64,000 nucleotides of DNA from Galeruca laticollis (GCA_963921935.1 OY998176.1:90274910-90338909); one strand, 5' to 3'. Shown: positions 34,942-46,256, counted from the first letter of the stretch. The notes: generated from the letters alone by a model not told the origin. Program-made: numbers and translations.

Positions 34942-37900
34942 TTAAGTATAATATTTATATACCTGTTCTATGTTAAAAACTCCTCTTTCATTTCCCGTAA
35001 TGGGGTCTAATAATTGGTAACTATTTTGTGCTCCTTCGTTACCTACTACATAAGGTCCCTCAAACGGTAGCAATAATTTTGCGCAACTATTCTCTGATCT
35101 TTTTGCAACTTGCAATGATCTTACAATCACCAATTCTCCTTTTTCAAAAACTGTCTTCTTTTTATTTTTTTGGTTCATCCTTTTAATATATTTTTTAGCT
35201 TGCTTCTGCAGTCTTTCATTCACCCTATTCAAAACATCTTCCATTTCCAATTTTCGATTCACTATCCAATTTCTTTGGGGTATTGTGCCAGTAAATAAAT
35301 ATTCTGGGCATTCATTTGTAACACCATGAGGTATTTGGTTAAGGAATCTTTCTACGTGATTTAAATTATTTTCCCATTGACAGTGATCCTGATTACATAA
35401 AATTCGTAAGTACTTGTTTATCTCTTTGATGTATCTTTCAGCTGGATTTGACGATGGTTTCCTAATGCTAATAAAGTTCAACTTAATTTCTTGATTTTGA
35501 CTAAATTTAGCTAGTTTTTCACTTTCAAAATAAGTTGCATGATCTAATATTATTGTTTTTGGCGTTCCATATTTTTTAATGTACATTTTTAAAATCTCTA
35601 TCACAGTTTTTGCATTGGTTCTTTTGCATGGGTAAACTTTAACAAATTTCGTAAAAATATCAGTGATAACAAATATGTGTTTATTCTCTTGTATGCTCGG
35701 TATTAAATTGCTTATGAAATCTATAGCAACAATTTGTAATGGCTTCTGTGCAACTATTGATTTTGTCAAATTTTTATTGTGATAATTTTTTTCTAGTTGA
35801 CATATGGCACACACTTTACAAAAATTTTTGGCAATTGCTAAATCCTTTTTTGTTATATAGTTTTCTCTAAAAAGCATCCATAACTTCCTAGTCCCAACAT
35901 GTCCATGTTCTTCATGTAAATTTTTCAAAATTTCCTTTGCATAATCTTGTGTAATTACAAATACTTCTCTATCTTCCAGACATTTATACCATATTTCCTC
36001 TATATTAATAGCATTATTTTTATAATTTGATTCCAAATTTTGTTGATCTTTCCTAATTCTATCCAATGAATATAATCCTTCCTCTTGTAGCATTCTATTT
36101 ATACCAATTTTATACTTTCTCCGTTCAAATGTGGTTTCTGTCTCTCTACTTAAAACATCTGCAACAATATTCTGTTTTCCAGGAATGTATTTTATTTCGA
36201 AATCATATTCTTGTAATAATAAAATCCAGCGATGTATTCTATTATTCGCATATCTATTTTTAAGCATAGCTGTCAAAGCTGAATGATCAGATTCTATAAT
36301 GAATTTAGCTCCTAATAAAAAAAATCTCAATTTAGTGATACAAAATACCACGCTTGCCATTTCAAGTTCTGTTACTGAATATTTCCTTTCATGCATTTTA
36401 GTAACCCTAGATATGAAACTAATAGGTACTTCTCCTTTTTCCTGTTCTTGTATCAGTACTCCAGCAAAACGATCAGCTGATGCATCTGTTCTCAAAATAA
36501 ATTGTTTATCATACTGTGGGTGATATACCTTGAGATTATTTGTAAAATCTTCCTTTAGTTCTCTAAATGCTTTTTCCCGTTTGTCATTCCACTGCCATTT
36601 TACACCTTTTTTTAATAGTTCAATTAATGGTATTTCTTTTCTACTAAGATCCGGTATCAATCGTTTGAAATAGTTTAAAATTCCTAGAAACCCTCTCAAA
36701 GTTTTCAAATTTGTTGGTTGTTTATATTCTAAAATTGTCTTCATTCGATCAGGATCCATAGAAACTTCTTTAGTGTTCAAAACATATCCCAAATAATTTA
36801 TCTCCTCTTGATAAAATTTACATTTTTCTATGTTTAATTTTAATCCAGCATTTTCTAGTTCTTCGAAAATAATGTTCAAATGCTCTTGATGTTTTTCTTC
36901 ATTTTCCGAATATATAAGGATATCATCTATATAATGAAGTATGAAATTTTCATATTTGTTTAAAATAGTGTGAAGTGTTCTTACTAAAGCTGCACATGAG
37001 CTCTGTAATCCGAAAGGTACCACACAGAATTGATATACCACTCCATCTATCATAAACGCAGTATATTTCCGACTTTCTTTTTCTAAAGGAATTAACCAAA
37101 AACTATGTTTCAGATCTAATTTTGATAATATGTTTGCATTAGTAATTCTACCAAATATACTATCGATATTCATGGGACTTTCGTATTGTTTCTTTGTGTA
37201 GCTATTGATATTTCTTGCATCTAAACATATTCTTATTTCTCCAGATTTTTTTCGTACACACGTAACTGCATTAATATATGGTGAATTTGATCTTTCTATT
37301 ATTCCATCTTTTAACATATTTTCTAATTCATGGTATACTTCATCCTTCAACTTATATGGAATTGGATATGTCCTTACTTTGAAATTAGATATATCTCTAT
37401 TCATTTCCAGTTTATGTATATATTTCCTTGCTACTTGTACTTCTTCATTGAATAATCTGTTGTATTGTCTTATCAATTCCATTACAATTTTCACATATTT
37501 TTGTTTACACAAATTTAAATCTATTTTAGGTTCTTCATTGATTTGATTCATTACATAAAATGTATCTTCTTCTAATTTGTTTGTTTCTTGTTTGAGGAAA
37601 TGAATATCTTCTCCTTTACAATTCATCAACTTTTCTTTATAAGTGATAATCATTTTGTGATTCTCTAATTCATCGGAACCTAATACTATATCATAAATTA
37701 AATTCTTTACGACCAGCATTTGTACTTTAAACGAATTATTTCCTATTTGTAATTCCTCAATTATCATTTTACTTGTATCATATAGTTTTTTATTATTCGC
37801 TCCCACTAGTGATAATCTATTTGTATTTACCACCATAATATTATTTTTTTTGCACTTGTCTATAATCCTTTCACTTATCAACGTTACTTCTGATCCTGTA

Positions 37901-38040
37901 TCTATCAGAATTTTACATCCTATATTTTGTATTTTCCCTTTAATGAATATTAAACCTAAATTGTCATGCATTTCCCCAATTTCCCCAATATCAACAAATT
38001 CTCTTGGATGTTCGTACTTAGAAAAAATAATATTATGCAC
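34942..38040 (-). CDS. pol: Gypsy Pol polyprotein (PR-RT-RH-IN)
   Basis: The intact frame runs about 1,032 residues. Aspartic protease: LIDTGSEVT near residue 45-53. RT: LDLKHSFW with YIDD near residue 370. RNase H: LRTDASADR near residue 515. Integrase: a zinc region HEEHGHVG...CKVCAIC near 710-745, then a core with Asp near 772 (IVAIDF), Asp near 833 (ILDHATY, where most have SDNG) and Glu near 865 (NPAERY), and a basic tail. The frame has no ATG at its start and is open upstream into the end of gag, in the -1 frame relative to gag. Expression by frameshifting at 38,058-38,064 is likely. All catalytic residues are present, so the enzymes may be functional. Confidence 0.95.
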   Translation of the reverse strand: MHNIIFSKYEHPREFVDIGEIGEMHDNLGLIFIKGKIQNIGCKILIDTGSEVTLISERIIDKCKKNNIMVVNTNRLSLVGANNKKLYDTSKMIIEELQIGNNSFKVQMLVVKNLIYDIVLGSDELENHKMIITYKEKLMNCKGEDIHFLKQETNKLEEDTFYVMNQINEEPKIDLNLCKQKYVKIVMELIRQYNRLFNEEVQVARKYIHKLEMNRDISNFKVRTYPIPYKLKDEVYHELENMLKDGIIERSNSPYINAVTCVRKKSGEIRICLDARNINSYTKKQYESPMNIDSIFGRITNANILSKLDLKHSFWLIPLEKESRKYTAFMIDGVVYQFCVVPFGLQSSCAALVRTLHTILNKYENFILHYIDDILIYSENEEKHQEHLNIIFEELENAGLKLNIEKCKFYQEEINYLGYVLNTKEVSMDPDRMKTILEYKQPTNLKTLRGFLGILNYFKRLIPDLSRKEIPLIELLKKGVKWQWNDKREKAFRELKEDFTNNLKVYHPQYDKQFILRTDASADRFAGVLIQEQEKGEVPISFISRVTKMHERKYSVTELEMASVVFCITKLRFFLLGAKFIIESDHSALTAMLKNRYANNRIHRWILLLQEYDFEIKYIPGKQNIVADVLSRETETTFERRKYKIGINRMLQEEGLYSLDRIRKDQQNLESNYKNNAINIEEIWYKCLEDREVFVITQDYAKEILKNLHEEHGHVGTRKLWMLFRENYITKKDLAIAKNFCKVCAICQLEKNYHNKNLTKSIVAQKPLQIVAIDFISNLIPSIQENKHIFVITDIFTKFVKVYPCKRTNAKTVIEILKMYIKKYGTPKTIILDHATYFESEKLAKFSQNQEIKLNFISIRKPSSNPAERYIKEINKYLRILCNQDHCQWENNLNHVERFLNQIPHGVTNECPEYLFTGTIPQRNWIVNRKLEMEDVLNRVNERLQKQAKKYIKRMNQKNKKKTVFEKGELVIVRSLQVAKRSENSCAKLLLPFEGPYVVGNEGAQNSYQLLDPITGNERGVFNIEQVYKYYT

Positions 38041-38051
38041 GTGAAAGCGGT

Positions 38052-39866
38052 TTAAGTAAAATTTCTATCTACAGTTTGACTATGATCCTCATATCTTTCT
38101 TGTTCTTGTATTATGTTTACTTGTCTCCTGTCACCTATTTCTTGATTTCTTCTATCATAGTTTCTGTCTTGGTTTTCCAACGTATCATTTCTTCTATCAT
38201 CATTTCTTCTTTCAAAGTTTCTTCGATCATAATAATTATTTGTTCCTGTCCGTCTATCCTGTCGCCAATTTTCAATTCTGTCTTCATTATCATTTCTTCT
38301 GTCCGAATTTCTGGTATCTCTTCTATTTTCAAAGTACTTATTTTCATTATTTTTATTTCCATTTCCATATCTTCGGTCTCCATTTCTATAATTTCTATTT
38401 TCAGTTCTATAATTCCTGTCTACATGTCTATCATTTCTTCGGTTATCAAAATCCCTGTTTCTATAGTTTCTATTTTCATATGTATTATTCATATCTCTTC
38501 TGTAATGTCCATTTCCCCCTATTCCATTAAAATTTTTAATTTCATTTCTTTTTTCATTATTACTTCTTTCAAGTCTGAGTAAATAATTTGATAAACCTTC
38601 CATCGTCTTGATATTTTGTATCCCTATAGTTTCAGATACTTGTTGGTTGAAATGTCTGGAAATATATAACACCATTTCTTCTTCTCGCATGCTTGGCTCC
38701 AAATACTGTGCGTTGTTGTACATTTTCATTGCATATGCATTGAAATTTTTACTCTGGTTATAATCAAATTTCCCAAAGTATAGTTTCTCTCTGAAACTCG
38801 CCTGTTGTATCTCCCCCCAAAAATATTTTAAAAATTGTTTTTCAAATTCTTCGACATCGGGTATTTGTTCCTCTTTATTGCAAAACCACAATAAAGCATG
38901 TCCAGATAACATTCCTCTAATAATGATTTTTTTCTCTACAATGTCCCTTATTCCTCTCATCCTACTTTTGATTATTTTGATAAATACTTTTGGGTGAATT
39001 ACATTTGTATTACCATCAAATTTCACTCCAAAGTCGATATTTCCAGTATACATCGTTCCACCTCCATTCCGTTTTAGATTATCTTCTATTTCTTCTACAG
39101 TTTCATGTAATTTTCTATTCATTTTCTCCAATTCCTGGTTAAATAATTTGTCTATATTTTCATTCCTTTTAATACACGTTCCTGTTTGTTCCTCTATCCT
39201 TCCATTTAAATCATTAAATTTCTTATTCAAATGCTGTTCATATATTTGCATTACTTCTTCATTTGTTTGTCCTTGTACTTTAATGGACTGTATCTCTTAA
39301 ATCAAATTCTCATTTTGTTTCTTCACTTCTACTTGAATTACTCCAGATAAATTTTCTTCTAGGCATCTTCCTAGTTCTTGAACTTCTTCTACCACCTGCT
39401 TGTTTGTATCTTCCCTGATTTTAATGCCAATTTCTTGAATTTCCATGCGCAAATTTTCCTTCTGGCCCTTCATATCCTCTTTCACCTTTTCAATTTTCTT
39501 TCTAAATTCATTATTTTCTTCCCTAATTTTCTTAATCTCCTTTAAATTTTCAATTTTTCCTTCTTCTATTTTCTTTTCCAGCCTGTCCATGTTTCCTGTG
39601 ATATTGTTAATATCCCCCTTAATCTCCTCCCTCATTGTATACATATCTCCTCGCATATTCTTTTCCATACTATTCATATCTGCCCTATTTTCTTCAAATT
39701 TCCTATTCATATTCATTTTCAAAAGGAATTGTTGCATCCAATGATCATTGCTATTTGTTCCTCCTTGGGGTTCCCGTCTACTATCCTCCTGTTCTTCCCT
39801 TTCTTCATCGGATCCACTTTCAACTCCTACCTGTTTACCATCTCTTAACGTCATTCTTTGTTCCAT
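38052..39866 (-). pseudogene. gag: Gypsy Gag, one frame split by a single stop
   Basis: An ATG at 39,866 opens 189 residues that are strongly charged and coiled-coil-like (MRGDMYTMREEIKGDIN). A TAA at 39,297-39,299 interrupts, and the same frame then continues to 38,052. The second part has a capsid-like region (VIHPKVFIKIIKSRM, WFCNKEEQIPDVEEF, EKQFLKYFWGEIQQASF) and an Arg/Asn/Asp-rich tail (NYRNRDFDNRRNDR) in place of CCHC zinc knuckles. The basic tail probably binds RNA. The stop is either one inactivating mutation or a tolerated stop in this lineage; the second part also has its own ATG at 39,251. Gag would form the particle shell. Confidence 0.85.
38058..38064 (-). promoter_or_regulatory. 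-1 frameshift heptamer at the gag/pol border
   Basis: In the gag frame the minus strand reads A AAT TTT, then ACT and the stop TAA. This fits X XXY YYZ. Slipping back one base enters a frame that is open through pol. A downstream structure was not assessed. Confidence 0.65.
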
Positions 39867-40013
39867 CGTAAATATTTAAATTTTTTTTATAATAATGTCA
39901 ATAAATTTTTAATATTTTTATAATTATATGCACAGTTTTAATCACCCCACGTTTTGGGTGACAATTATTATAATGTTAACGTCAACCTAATTATCAAGGA
40001 AAATTCTTAATTC

Positions 40014-40033
40014 GCCACACGTTGGGCCGCCAA
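40014..40033 (-). promoter_or_regulatory. Primer-binding site, tRNA-Lys-like
   Basis: Directly after the 5' LTR the minus strand reads TTGGCGGCCCAACGTGTGGC. It matches the tRNA-Lys PBS TGGCGCCCAACGTGGGGC used by Osvaldo/Ulysses-type Gypsy elements, apart from one extra G and one substitution. Confidence 0.75.
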
Positions 40034-41578
40034 ATTATAATATATTTAATGTTCTACTGTTTTTATAATTATGTATTATATGATTTTATTTGAAATTTGA
40101 TTATTAGATGCTGTTGTTACAATCGTGGTAGTCACTACACTAATGTGAAAACACCTTTATCACTGAATATAACCTATTTGAAATTTTGACAGGAATTGTC
40201 AAATTATTATGCCCGGCTCAGATGAATATGAAATTTTATATTCTGAAAGATAAATTACTACAAAATCGACTTACTCGCTCTTACCTCAGGGAGGGTTCAA
40301 AGATTAAAAAAAATTAATAATTTAAATTTTAAATTTATAAATTTCCAAAGAATATTCCAAAATTGTCAATTATACTATTGCAAATCTATAGTGACTGCTT
40401 GTTCAATATATTCTAAGACCATTAAATTATCTAATGACATCTACAATTTTTCTGTCACTGAAAATTAACTAAATGTCACTGATTATATCAAAAGTTTTAT
40501 AGGATCCAAAATTTTTCAAATTCAATGAAATAGGAGTTGAATTAATACCAAAGTGAGTTGGAATCAAAAATTATATATTATATACCATCAGATAACAAGT
40601 GAAAATGAATTATTATTCCCAAAATATGATAAAGAACAATAATCGTACTCTCTACGAACCTTAAAATTGAAAAAAAACCTATATACTAGAAGAACAACCT
40701 AATTAACTACTTATTCTAAACGTTCAAATCGTCGAAAATTACACTTGACGTGTATAAATGTCGAATAACTATATGCGATAAAATTGTCTATTAAAAAAAA
40801 TTTTCTCTTCTCTTCAGGTGAAATTTTATATATCTTTAACGTTAATTTTGTCAGTATTCAAAAATGTGATATAGATGCATCTATCTTAATTTTATTTAAA
40901 GGCCTGTTAATTCTTGAAAAATAATTTATAAAATCTGGACTGGACTCACCAACTAGGTATCAGAATCACTCGTTCTGATTCTAAGCACGTCTTTTAGAAT
41001 CGCCGGAACGACTTTTCTAAATTTATAATTTAGAACCCGGAAAAATCACTAACACTATTTCAATATGATTATTTAAGGAATTATTCACGCACTGATCTTA
41101 TCATGCTAATTATTATAATCTGATGCTATTTTAATATATCAATTACTATTATATTATTCAGCAAATTTGAGAGAACTCATATTAGATGTTCTCTCTAGAG
41201 GGGTTCAAAATCAACTCCCTAAACTTTTTCCATAAATAATTCTGTTCTCCTTTGGTTACCAAAAAAATTCCTTTTTCAAAAAAAAATACAAATTTATGTT
41301 TTCATATAACAAAGAGAGATTTTCATTCTTTAATTCTAATTGTAATTTTGCTACCAGCGAGATCTGTATTCTTTTTTTAAAATCTCTATAAAATCTATGT
41401 ATCATTAAGTATCTTCTGCATTATTGTCATTCGAAATTGTAATGTCAAATTTTATTTGCATATTGAATCTTTTAAATTATTTATAATACATTGTATATCA
41501 CTAGTATTACATCCAAATATGTACATTTTTCTTTATTTCAATGTTTTCTTTAGAATTTAGATAGAGTATATGTATTAA
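40034..41578 (-). repeat. 5' LTR of the Gypsy element
   Basis: 1,545 bp, the pair of 33,167-34,711. It carries the element's promoter; an exact TATA/TSS was not fixed. Confidence 0.95.
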
Positions 41579-43828
41579 TATATATTATTATTATATTATA
41601 TACTTTTTTATTAATTTAGTTTAGTTTTGGATATTTATTTATTTATTTATGGGCGCCATTTAATAATTATTTCCTTGATTGACTAGCTCAGATTTTTTTC
41701 AATTAATTATTTATTTATAATGTTAATTTAATTAGTCGGAAGCATGAGAATCCTCCCTTTGAGTTCTGGAGATAATCAAAGATTGAGGAAATATATTCTT
41801 AATCTTACCTTTACATACAACCTCAGAAAGAAACAATATCTGTTAAATAAAACGATTGAAATACGACAACAAAGATATTGAGAATTTAATCATGGATGTG
41901 AGAATAAAGAAAAACCAACACATAAATGTACAGCAGTTTAATAAAATAATTTGAAAATTTTTAACCTGTTTGGAGTATAATAAAATAATTTTGAAACTAT
42001 TAATTTGTTTAGTACATTTATTCTTATGGAATTGTGCCACCCTATATCATACATGTATTCTCTATAACAAAATATTCCCACTACTGCGTCGGCGCTAAAT
42101 CTCCAAACGCATGCGCTACTACAATGTACATGAAAGAGGGAGGTTTTCCTTCCATAAACAACGTTTCACAGTCAACACGACGCTAGCGTGCTTGTGATAA
42201 ATAAAATTTGTTAAAATTATTTAGTTTCTATAATAAATTACATATAAGTGATAATTTATAAACTATATATGTGTGTGTTTAAAGGTCAAGAAAGTGATAG
42301 TTTAAAGTTAAACATGCAATAGATGGAAGGAAGGTATAAGATTTAATGTAACATACATGATGCACGTGAGATTTCAAGTAGATAATTTACAAACGGTGAG
42401 TACACTAATTTTATAGATATTGAAGATATAATTCTCTATAGATAATTATATGATGCATCATATTTTAATGTTTTTTTGGCCTTTTTATGTGTTATGTGAT
42501 TCGAATGTTCAACTAAAAATTTGAGTGTACACTTTAAAATGTTAATTGGAATTCCAAATAAGTTTAAACAAAATACACAGACCTTATTTCTGCTATCACT
42601 GCTGGCTGCACTCGCATCTTCAAATTTTGAAGATATCTCATAAGAGATACGCTCCTACTACACTATTCACTCCTTACACTTTATAGGATACTCCTATGAT
42701 TAGTTTTATTTAACTTATTTTAATAATTTTAACTTTTAAACACCTTTTAAACAAATTTATACAGAAAGCAATCTTTTAACGACGCATCCTCTATCACCAC
42801 CATTAATCAACCTCTTTTTGTTTTTAAAATCAACAAGTCTTTTGGCTTCCCTAGTCCATAGCTCACTTATTTGTTTTTTTATCACTAAAATTGTTATTCT
42901 CCAGTCTTTTAGTTACTATTATTAAAAAATATAAATATATTGTCCTGGAGGGTAATAACACTGACACACTTAGATTTCTATTGTATTAAGGAATTTTAAT
43001 TAAGTCCTCTTTTCCTCGTACAATAGTCAATTTTCTTATATTCAGGTTATTTAGTTAATCTGATAAATGTTTATTTTTACAAATATTACAACCTATATTA
43101 TTAATTAACCTATATGTAATTGATTCTAATTTAGTTTGGGTCCTGTTTTATAATTTATTATACATAAACTCCTGATTATTTTTGTTTTTGTAATTAAATT
43201 TCATATATAATCAATAAGCAATGATTTTAAGTTGGTAATGAAAATTCCCTAGCATGCATTACTTATTGTAAATATTCATTTCCTTTTATACGTTTGGGCT
43301 GTGTTCCAACTATCTTTTCCATCTAGTTTCAACCCTTTGAAATGAATGAATGAAATATGGTATTCTGAACCTTTGCTACTACTAAAAAAAAATTATGTAA
43401 ACAATGTTAAGTTATAGTTAAACTAATTATTCTTTTCTCTTAATTTAGGTTTCAAGCTATTATATGACGTTTAATCCTGCAGAAATTGCTATGGCTGTGT
43501 TCAGTGTAATACGGAATTCCGTGACTTTGACAACCAAACAGAATTACTGGTACAGGTAATATTTACTATCTATTTAACTAATATAGTGTTGGAACTTTAT
43601 TCTTCATCCCTTTTTAAAACATTCACATCAATATTTCACTCGATTTATTCATATTTCAATCTTTTTATATTTTAATATTTGACTTGTTATTGAGTTTATT
43701 CTAATGGTTGTGTCTACTGACACTCCTTCCGTTATAATAAGACCTTTTTATTATGTTGGTTTATTTCAATATATTTACAAAACTAGAGGACTAGTTCAAT
43801 ATATATATATATATTTTCTAAAGGTCAA
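41579..43828. other. 2.2-kb Polinton interior segment without a recognised gene
   Basis: This is unusually long for a gene-poor part of a Polinton. A GC-richer patch lies at 42,080-42,190. No Polinton core gene is found in any frame. Only the candidate spliced exons at 42,357-43,555 stand out. It could be a decayed accessory gene or a host insertion that predates the Gypsy element. Confidence 0.5.
42357..43555 (+). other. Candidate two-exon reading frame, unrecognised
   Basis: Exon 1 (42,357-42,395) starts with ATGATG and encodes 13 residues to a strong donor ACG|GTGAGTA. Exon 2 (43,449-43,555) follows an acceptor AATTTAG and encodes FNPAEIAMAVFSVIRNSV and TTKQNYWYR, ending in a donor TACAG|GTAATA. 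The phases agree. A downstream exon was not found before 43,829. The product is unknown to me; the splice signals are the only support. Confidence 0.3.
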
Positions 43829-44512
43829 TTATTGTTCTTCTTCTAAATTACACTGTACGAGAAGATCCATACAAAAATAATCTCTACTACCCAATTTGAA
43901 TTCTATTTTATCGTTCTTCTTTATGCTAAGGCCGTTTAACTGTTGATACTGATATTCCATATTATTCTTCAATAAAACGCTGCCATCAGAAGCATAATGT
44001 TTACAATTTTCAATTTTACAATCAAAAGGGAATACAAAAGCCGTACCTTCCGTATCCAAAACGTAAAAGTTCTTGTTGAATTTCTTCGTGCCCCTAAAGC
44101 TGATTAGACACTTTGTGTGATACTTTTCTGCGAATTGGTGTATCTGTCTGCTGATATTTGTCGATGAAAAGAGATTATCGACATATTTTTTTATCGGAAT
44201 GTTTGTATTGAGAGTAGCGATCCTTGAATCATAGTTTCTATGTATTTCATCCAATGTATCTTTCATTTTTTTGTCAAGTATGTTTACTATAAATTTTCTA
44301 TTTGATTCTATTGCATTATTTACATACTTTTGAGTTGATCCATTATTTATCAAGGATTTCATTTTATCATTTATTTGCTGAATACTTGTGTTCAACGACA
44401 ATTGAGCTATTTCGATTTTTTTAAATCGTGCTTCGAGATTTGTATCATACTTCTTTTTATATGCGTCAGAATGTCGACCAAACTTGTCGAGACTCATTTT
44501 GAAAATGAACAT
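43829..44512 (-). CDS. Coiled-coil, fibre-like Polinton protein
   Basis: An intact frame. The likely start is the Met at 44,497 (MSLDKFGRHSD), a beginning shared by relatives in insect Polintons. Residues ~20-120 are heptad-rich coiled coil (RFKKIEIAQLSLNTSIQQIN). After ISRQIHQFAEKY the C-terminal ~90 residues are beta-rich (FNKNFYVLDTEG, FVFPFDCKIENC). A stalk plus globular head would suit a trimeric attachment fibre, but I have no direct homologue and this is inference. A 43-bp stretch of this gene reappears at 50,700-50,745. It sits left of the 44.5-45.5-kb gene and ATPase, all on the minus strand. Confidence 0.6.
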   Translation of the reverse strand: MFIFKMSLDKFGRHSDAYKKKYDTNLEARFKKIEIAQLSLNTSIQQINDKMKSLINNGSTQKYVNNAIESNRKFIVNILDKKMKDTLDEIHRNYDSRIATLNTNIPIKKYVDNLFSSTNISRQIHQFAEKYHTKCLISFRGTKKFNKNFYVLDTEGTAFVFPFDCKIENCKHYASDGSVLLKNNMEYQYQQLNGLSIKKNDKIEFKLGSRDYFCMDLLVQCNLEEEQ

Positions 44513-44526
44513 GAATCAATCGATGG

Positions 44527-45525
44527 TTAATGTATATAATCGGCTTCACGAAGTTCATGTATAATGGCAACAATCTCATTATCATTGGAAGTGTTACCTG
44601 CATCCTTGGAAGCTATTAACTCTCTAAGTCTTTCAACAATCTCGTTTACATCGTCCCAGTAAACGTACTCTATATCTTTATCATTATAGGTCATGATGTG
44701 ATCAGGTAATCCTTTACCTACGATGTTAGTGGTAGTGTTTCGTCTTATAATAAATTGCTCTTTAATAATATTAATATACTTCTACCGCTGAGAACCTTTT
44801 AGTCTTCTATCTTTTTTTAAATGAACCCCCGTTCGTTCCAATAATATCTGGTATGTAGGTAAATCATCTTCGGTATATTTGGGATGTTGGTAGAAAAGTA
44901 ATTGGTAAATACCTGGAGTAGCAGGTATTCTATCCTATCCTTTATCTCCTTCTACGAATATATCTCCGTTTTTTGCGTCAAAGTTTATGCGTTTATTCCC
45001 CAGAGTCCACTGATCGTTTTCAGCATTTCACTTTGGACCGTACAAATCATCGATTTGTGAGTCTTCGTTAAAGAAATCGATGACACATTGTCGACCCATT
45101 GTAGGATATTGTTCGATGTACTCGTTGACTGTTCGTGGTGAGAAATGTTCACTAGTATTCACTTGAGGTTCACCATCATCATCATCATCATCCGTAAATA
45201 CTGATTCATTTTTCGGATCATAACTGTATAATTCTTCATCACTGATAAAATTGGGAACGCGTTCTTTTTTCTCTTTAGATGATGTGGGCTGTGGTGGTGG
45301 TGGTGGTGGTGGAGGTAGGGTTGCTGTAATCTGCTTGTTTGTCTTAGATGTATTCATAATATTTACGATATCTTTGAGTGGATTAGATATAGGTTTGAAA
45401 ATTCTATTTAGTGTCTCATCATGCTCAGTTTTGTTCAGTTTAGAAGATAAATACTTTTTTCTAATAATTCGTTTCATATCTGCAATTTTTCGTTTTCGCA
45501 CACCGTCTGCATCAGATGACATCAT
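44527..45525 (-). pseudogene. Conserved Polinton protein with DUF8207-like C-terminus, three stops
   Basis: One frame of 333 codons from an ATG at 45,525, broken by TGA at about 45,028 and two TAGs (about 44,938 and 44,783) but with no frameshift. The N-terminus is basic, followed by a run of nine prolines and an Asp-rich stretch. The C-terminal half (GIYQLLFYQHPKYTEDDLPTY, YVYWDDVNEIVERL, NEIVAIIHELREADY) matches a widespread family of insect element proteins that I believe is DUF8207. The function is unknown. The gene lies between the fibre-like gene and the ATPase on the same strand, consistent with a late structural or packaging role. Confidence 0.7.
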
Positions 45526-45552
45526 AATGAAAAATGAATGGTTAAATAATTA

Positions 45553-46256
45553 TTATATTTTTATATACATATCAAATCCTTTACGATATCTACCATCTTG
45601 TAAATCAAAGTCTTTAACAATAACCAAAGCGCCATATTTATCATTCCAGCATTCAGAGCACATTTTCTTGAATTGTTCAAATGACATGTCGGGGGAAACG
45701 TGTTCGTTGAAGGCATGTTTAAGGTTAATTTCATCCTGTTTAAACATTACAATCATATTGCAGTTATCACGTATTAGCTGCTTTGGTATTTTCGAATAAG
45801 TCTGACATAGGTAGAAGACATCAATACTTCTGTGCCTACACATGGAAAAATATTCTTGAATTGTTTGTTGTTTGTCGCATGACACATCGTCAAAAATGAA
45901 AATCGAATTCGGTTTGGATTGTGTAGGACTTATAATTTCATCGTTTTCTTTAAACGGATTATATCCCACACCTTTTACTCCAGTCAATACTTCTTCGAGC
46001 AGTTGGTATTTTGGTTGATATAGAGATTTAGAATAAACGTAGACATTTTCAAATTTTACACCATTTGGATTGAACAGCAATGATAGCACAATATTTGTTT
46101 TCCCACATCCGCTGGGGCCACAAATAATAGCACGAAACGAATCAGGTAATAAATTCCATGTTTTCGGCTACGTCTATCTTCCAAAACGCTATCGAAATTT
46201 TCAATCGGTAATGACTTCTCTTGTTTAACAATCTCCATCTTATGATACTTTTTCAA
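45553..46256 (-). pseudogene. A32/FtsK-HerA-type packaging ATPase, one frameshift
   Basis: Start MEIVKQEKS... near 46,240. Walker A CGPSGCGKTN is at about 46,090-46,120 and Walker B SIFIFDDVS at about 45,890. The arginine/sensor region includes YLCQTYSKIPKQLIRDN, and the C-terminus has FDMYIKI. A one-base shift between SRKHG (46,160) and LLPDSFRAII separates the N-terminus from Walker A; all else is open. It would pump the element's DNA into capsids, as in virophages and adintoviruses. It is divergently oriented to the PLA2 gene, with a 50-bp spacer holding both promoters. Confidence 0.88.

Larger units (their letters stand above)
33167..41578 (-). mobile_element. Full-length Gypsy-type LTR retrotransposon nested in the Polinton
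   Basis: The 8,412-bp element is in minus orientation. Two 1,545-bp LTRs flank gag and pol; PBS and polypurine tract are at the expected places. Pol order is protease, RT, RNase H, integrase, so Ty3/Gypsy. No env frame is seen. The LTRs differ at roughly 17-20 positions, so insertion is much younger than most elements here. The (TA)n target makes the duplication unreadable. Confidence 0.95.

Noticed and set aside
38076..38582. Long plus-strand frames rich in Ile/Ser and Phe/Tyr/His over the gag gene
   Set aside because: Antisense of the Arg/Asn-rich gag tail; composition is a mirror effect and no independent signal is present.
41640..41660. GGGCGCC phrase looking like a second LTR-element primer-binding site
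   Set aside because: The match beyond the first nine bases is poor and no LTR pair fits around it.
45251..45799. Plus-strand 182-codon frame with a Gly run
   Set aside because: Antisense of the proline run in the 44.5-45.5-kb gene and of the ATPase end.
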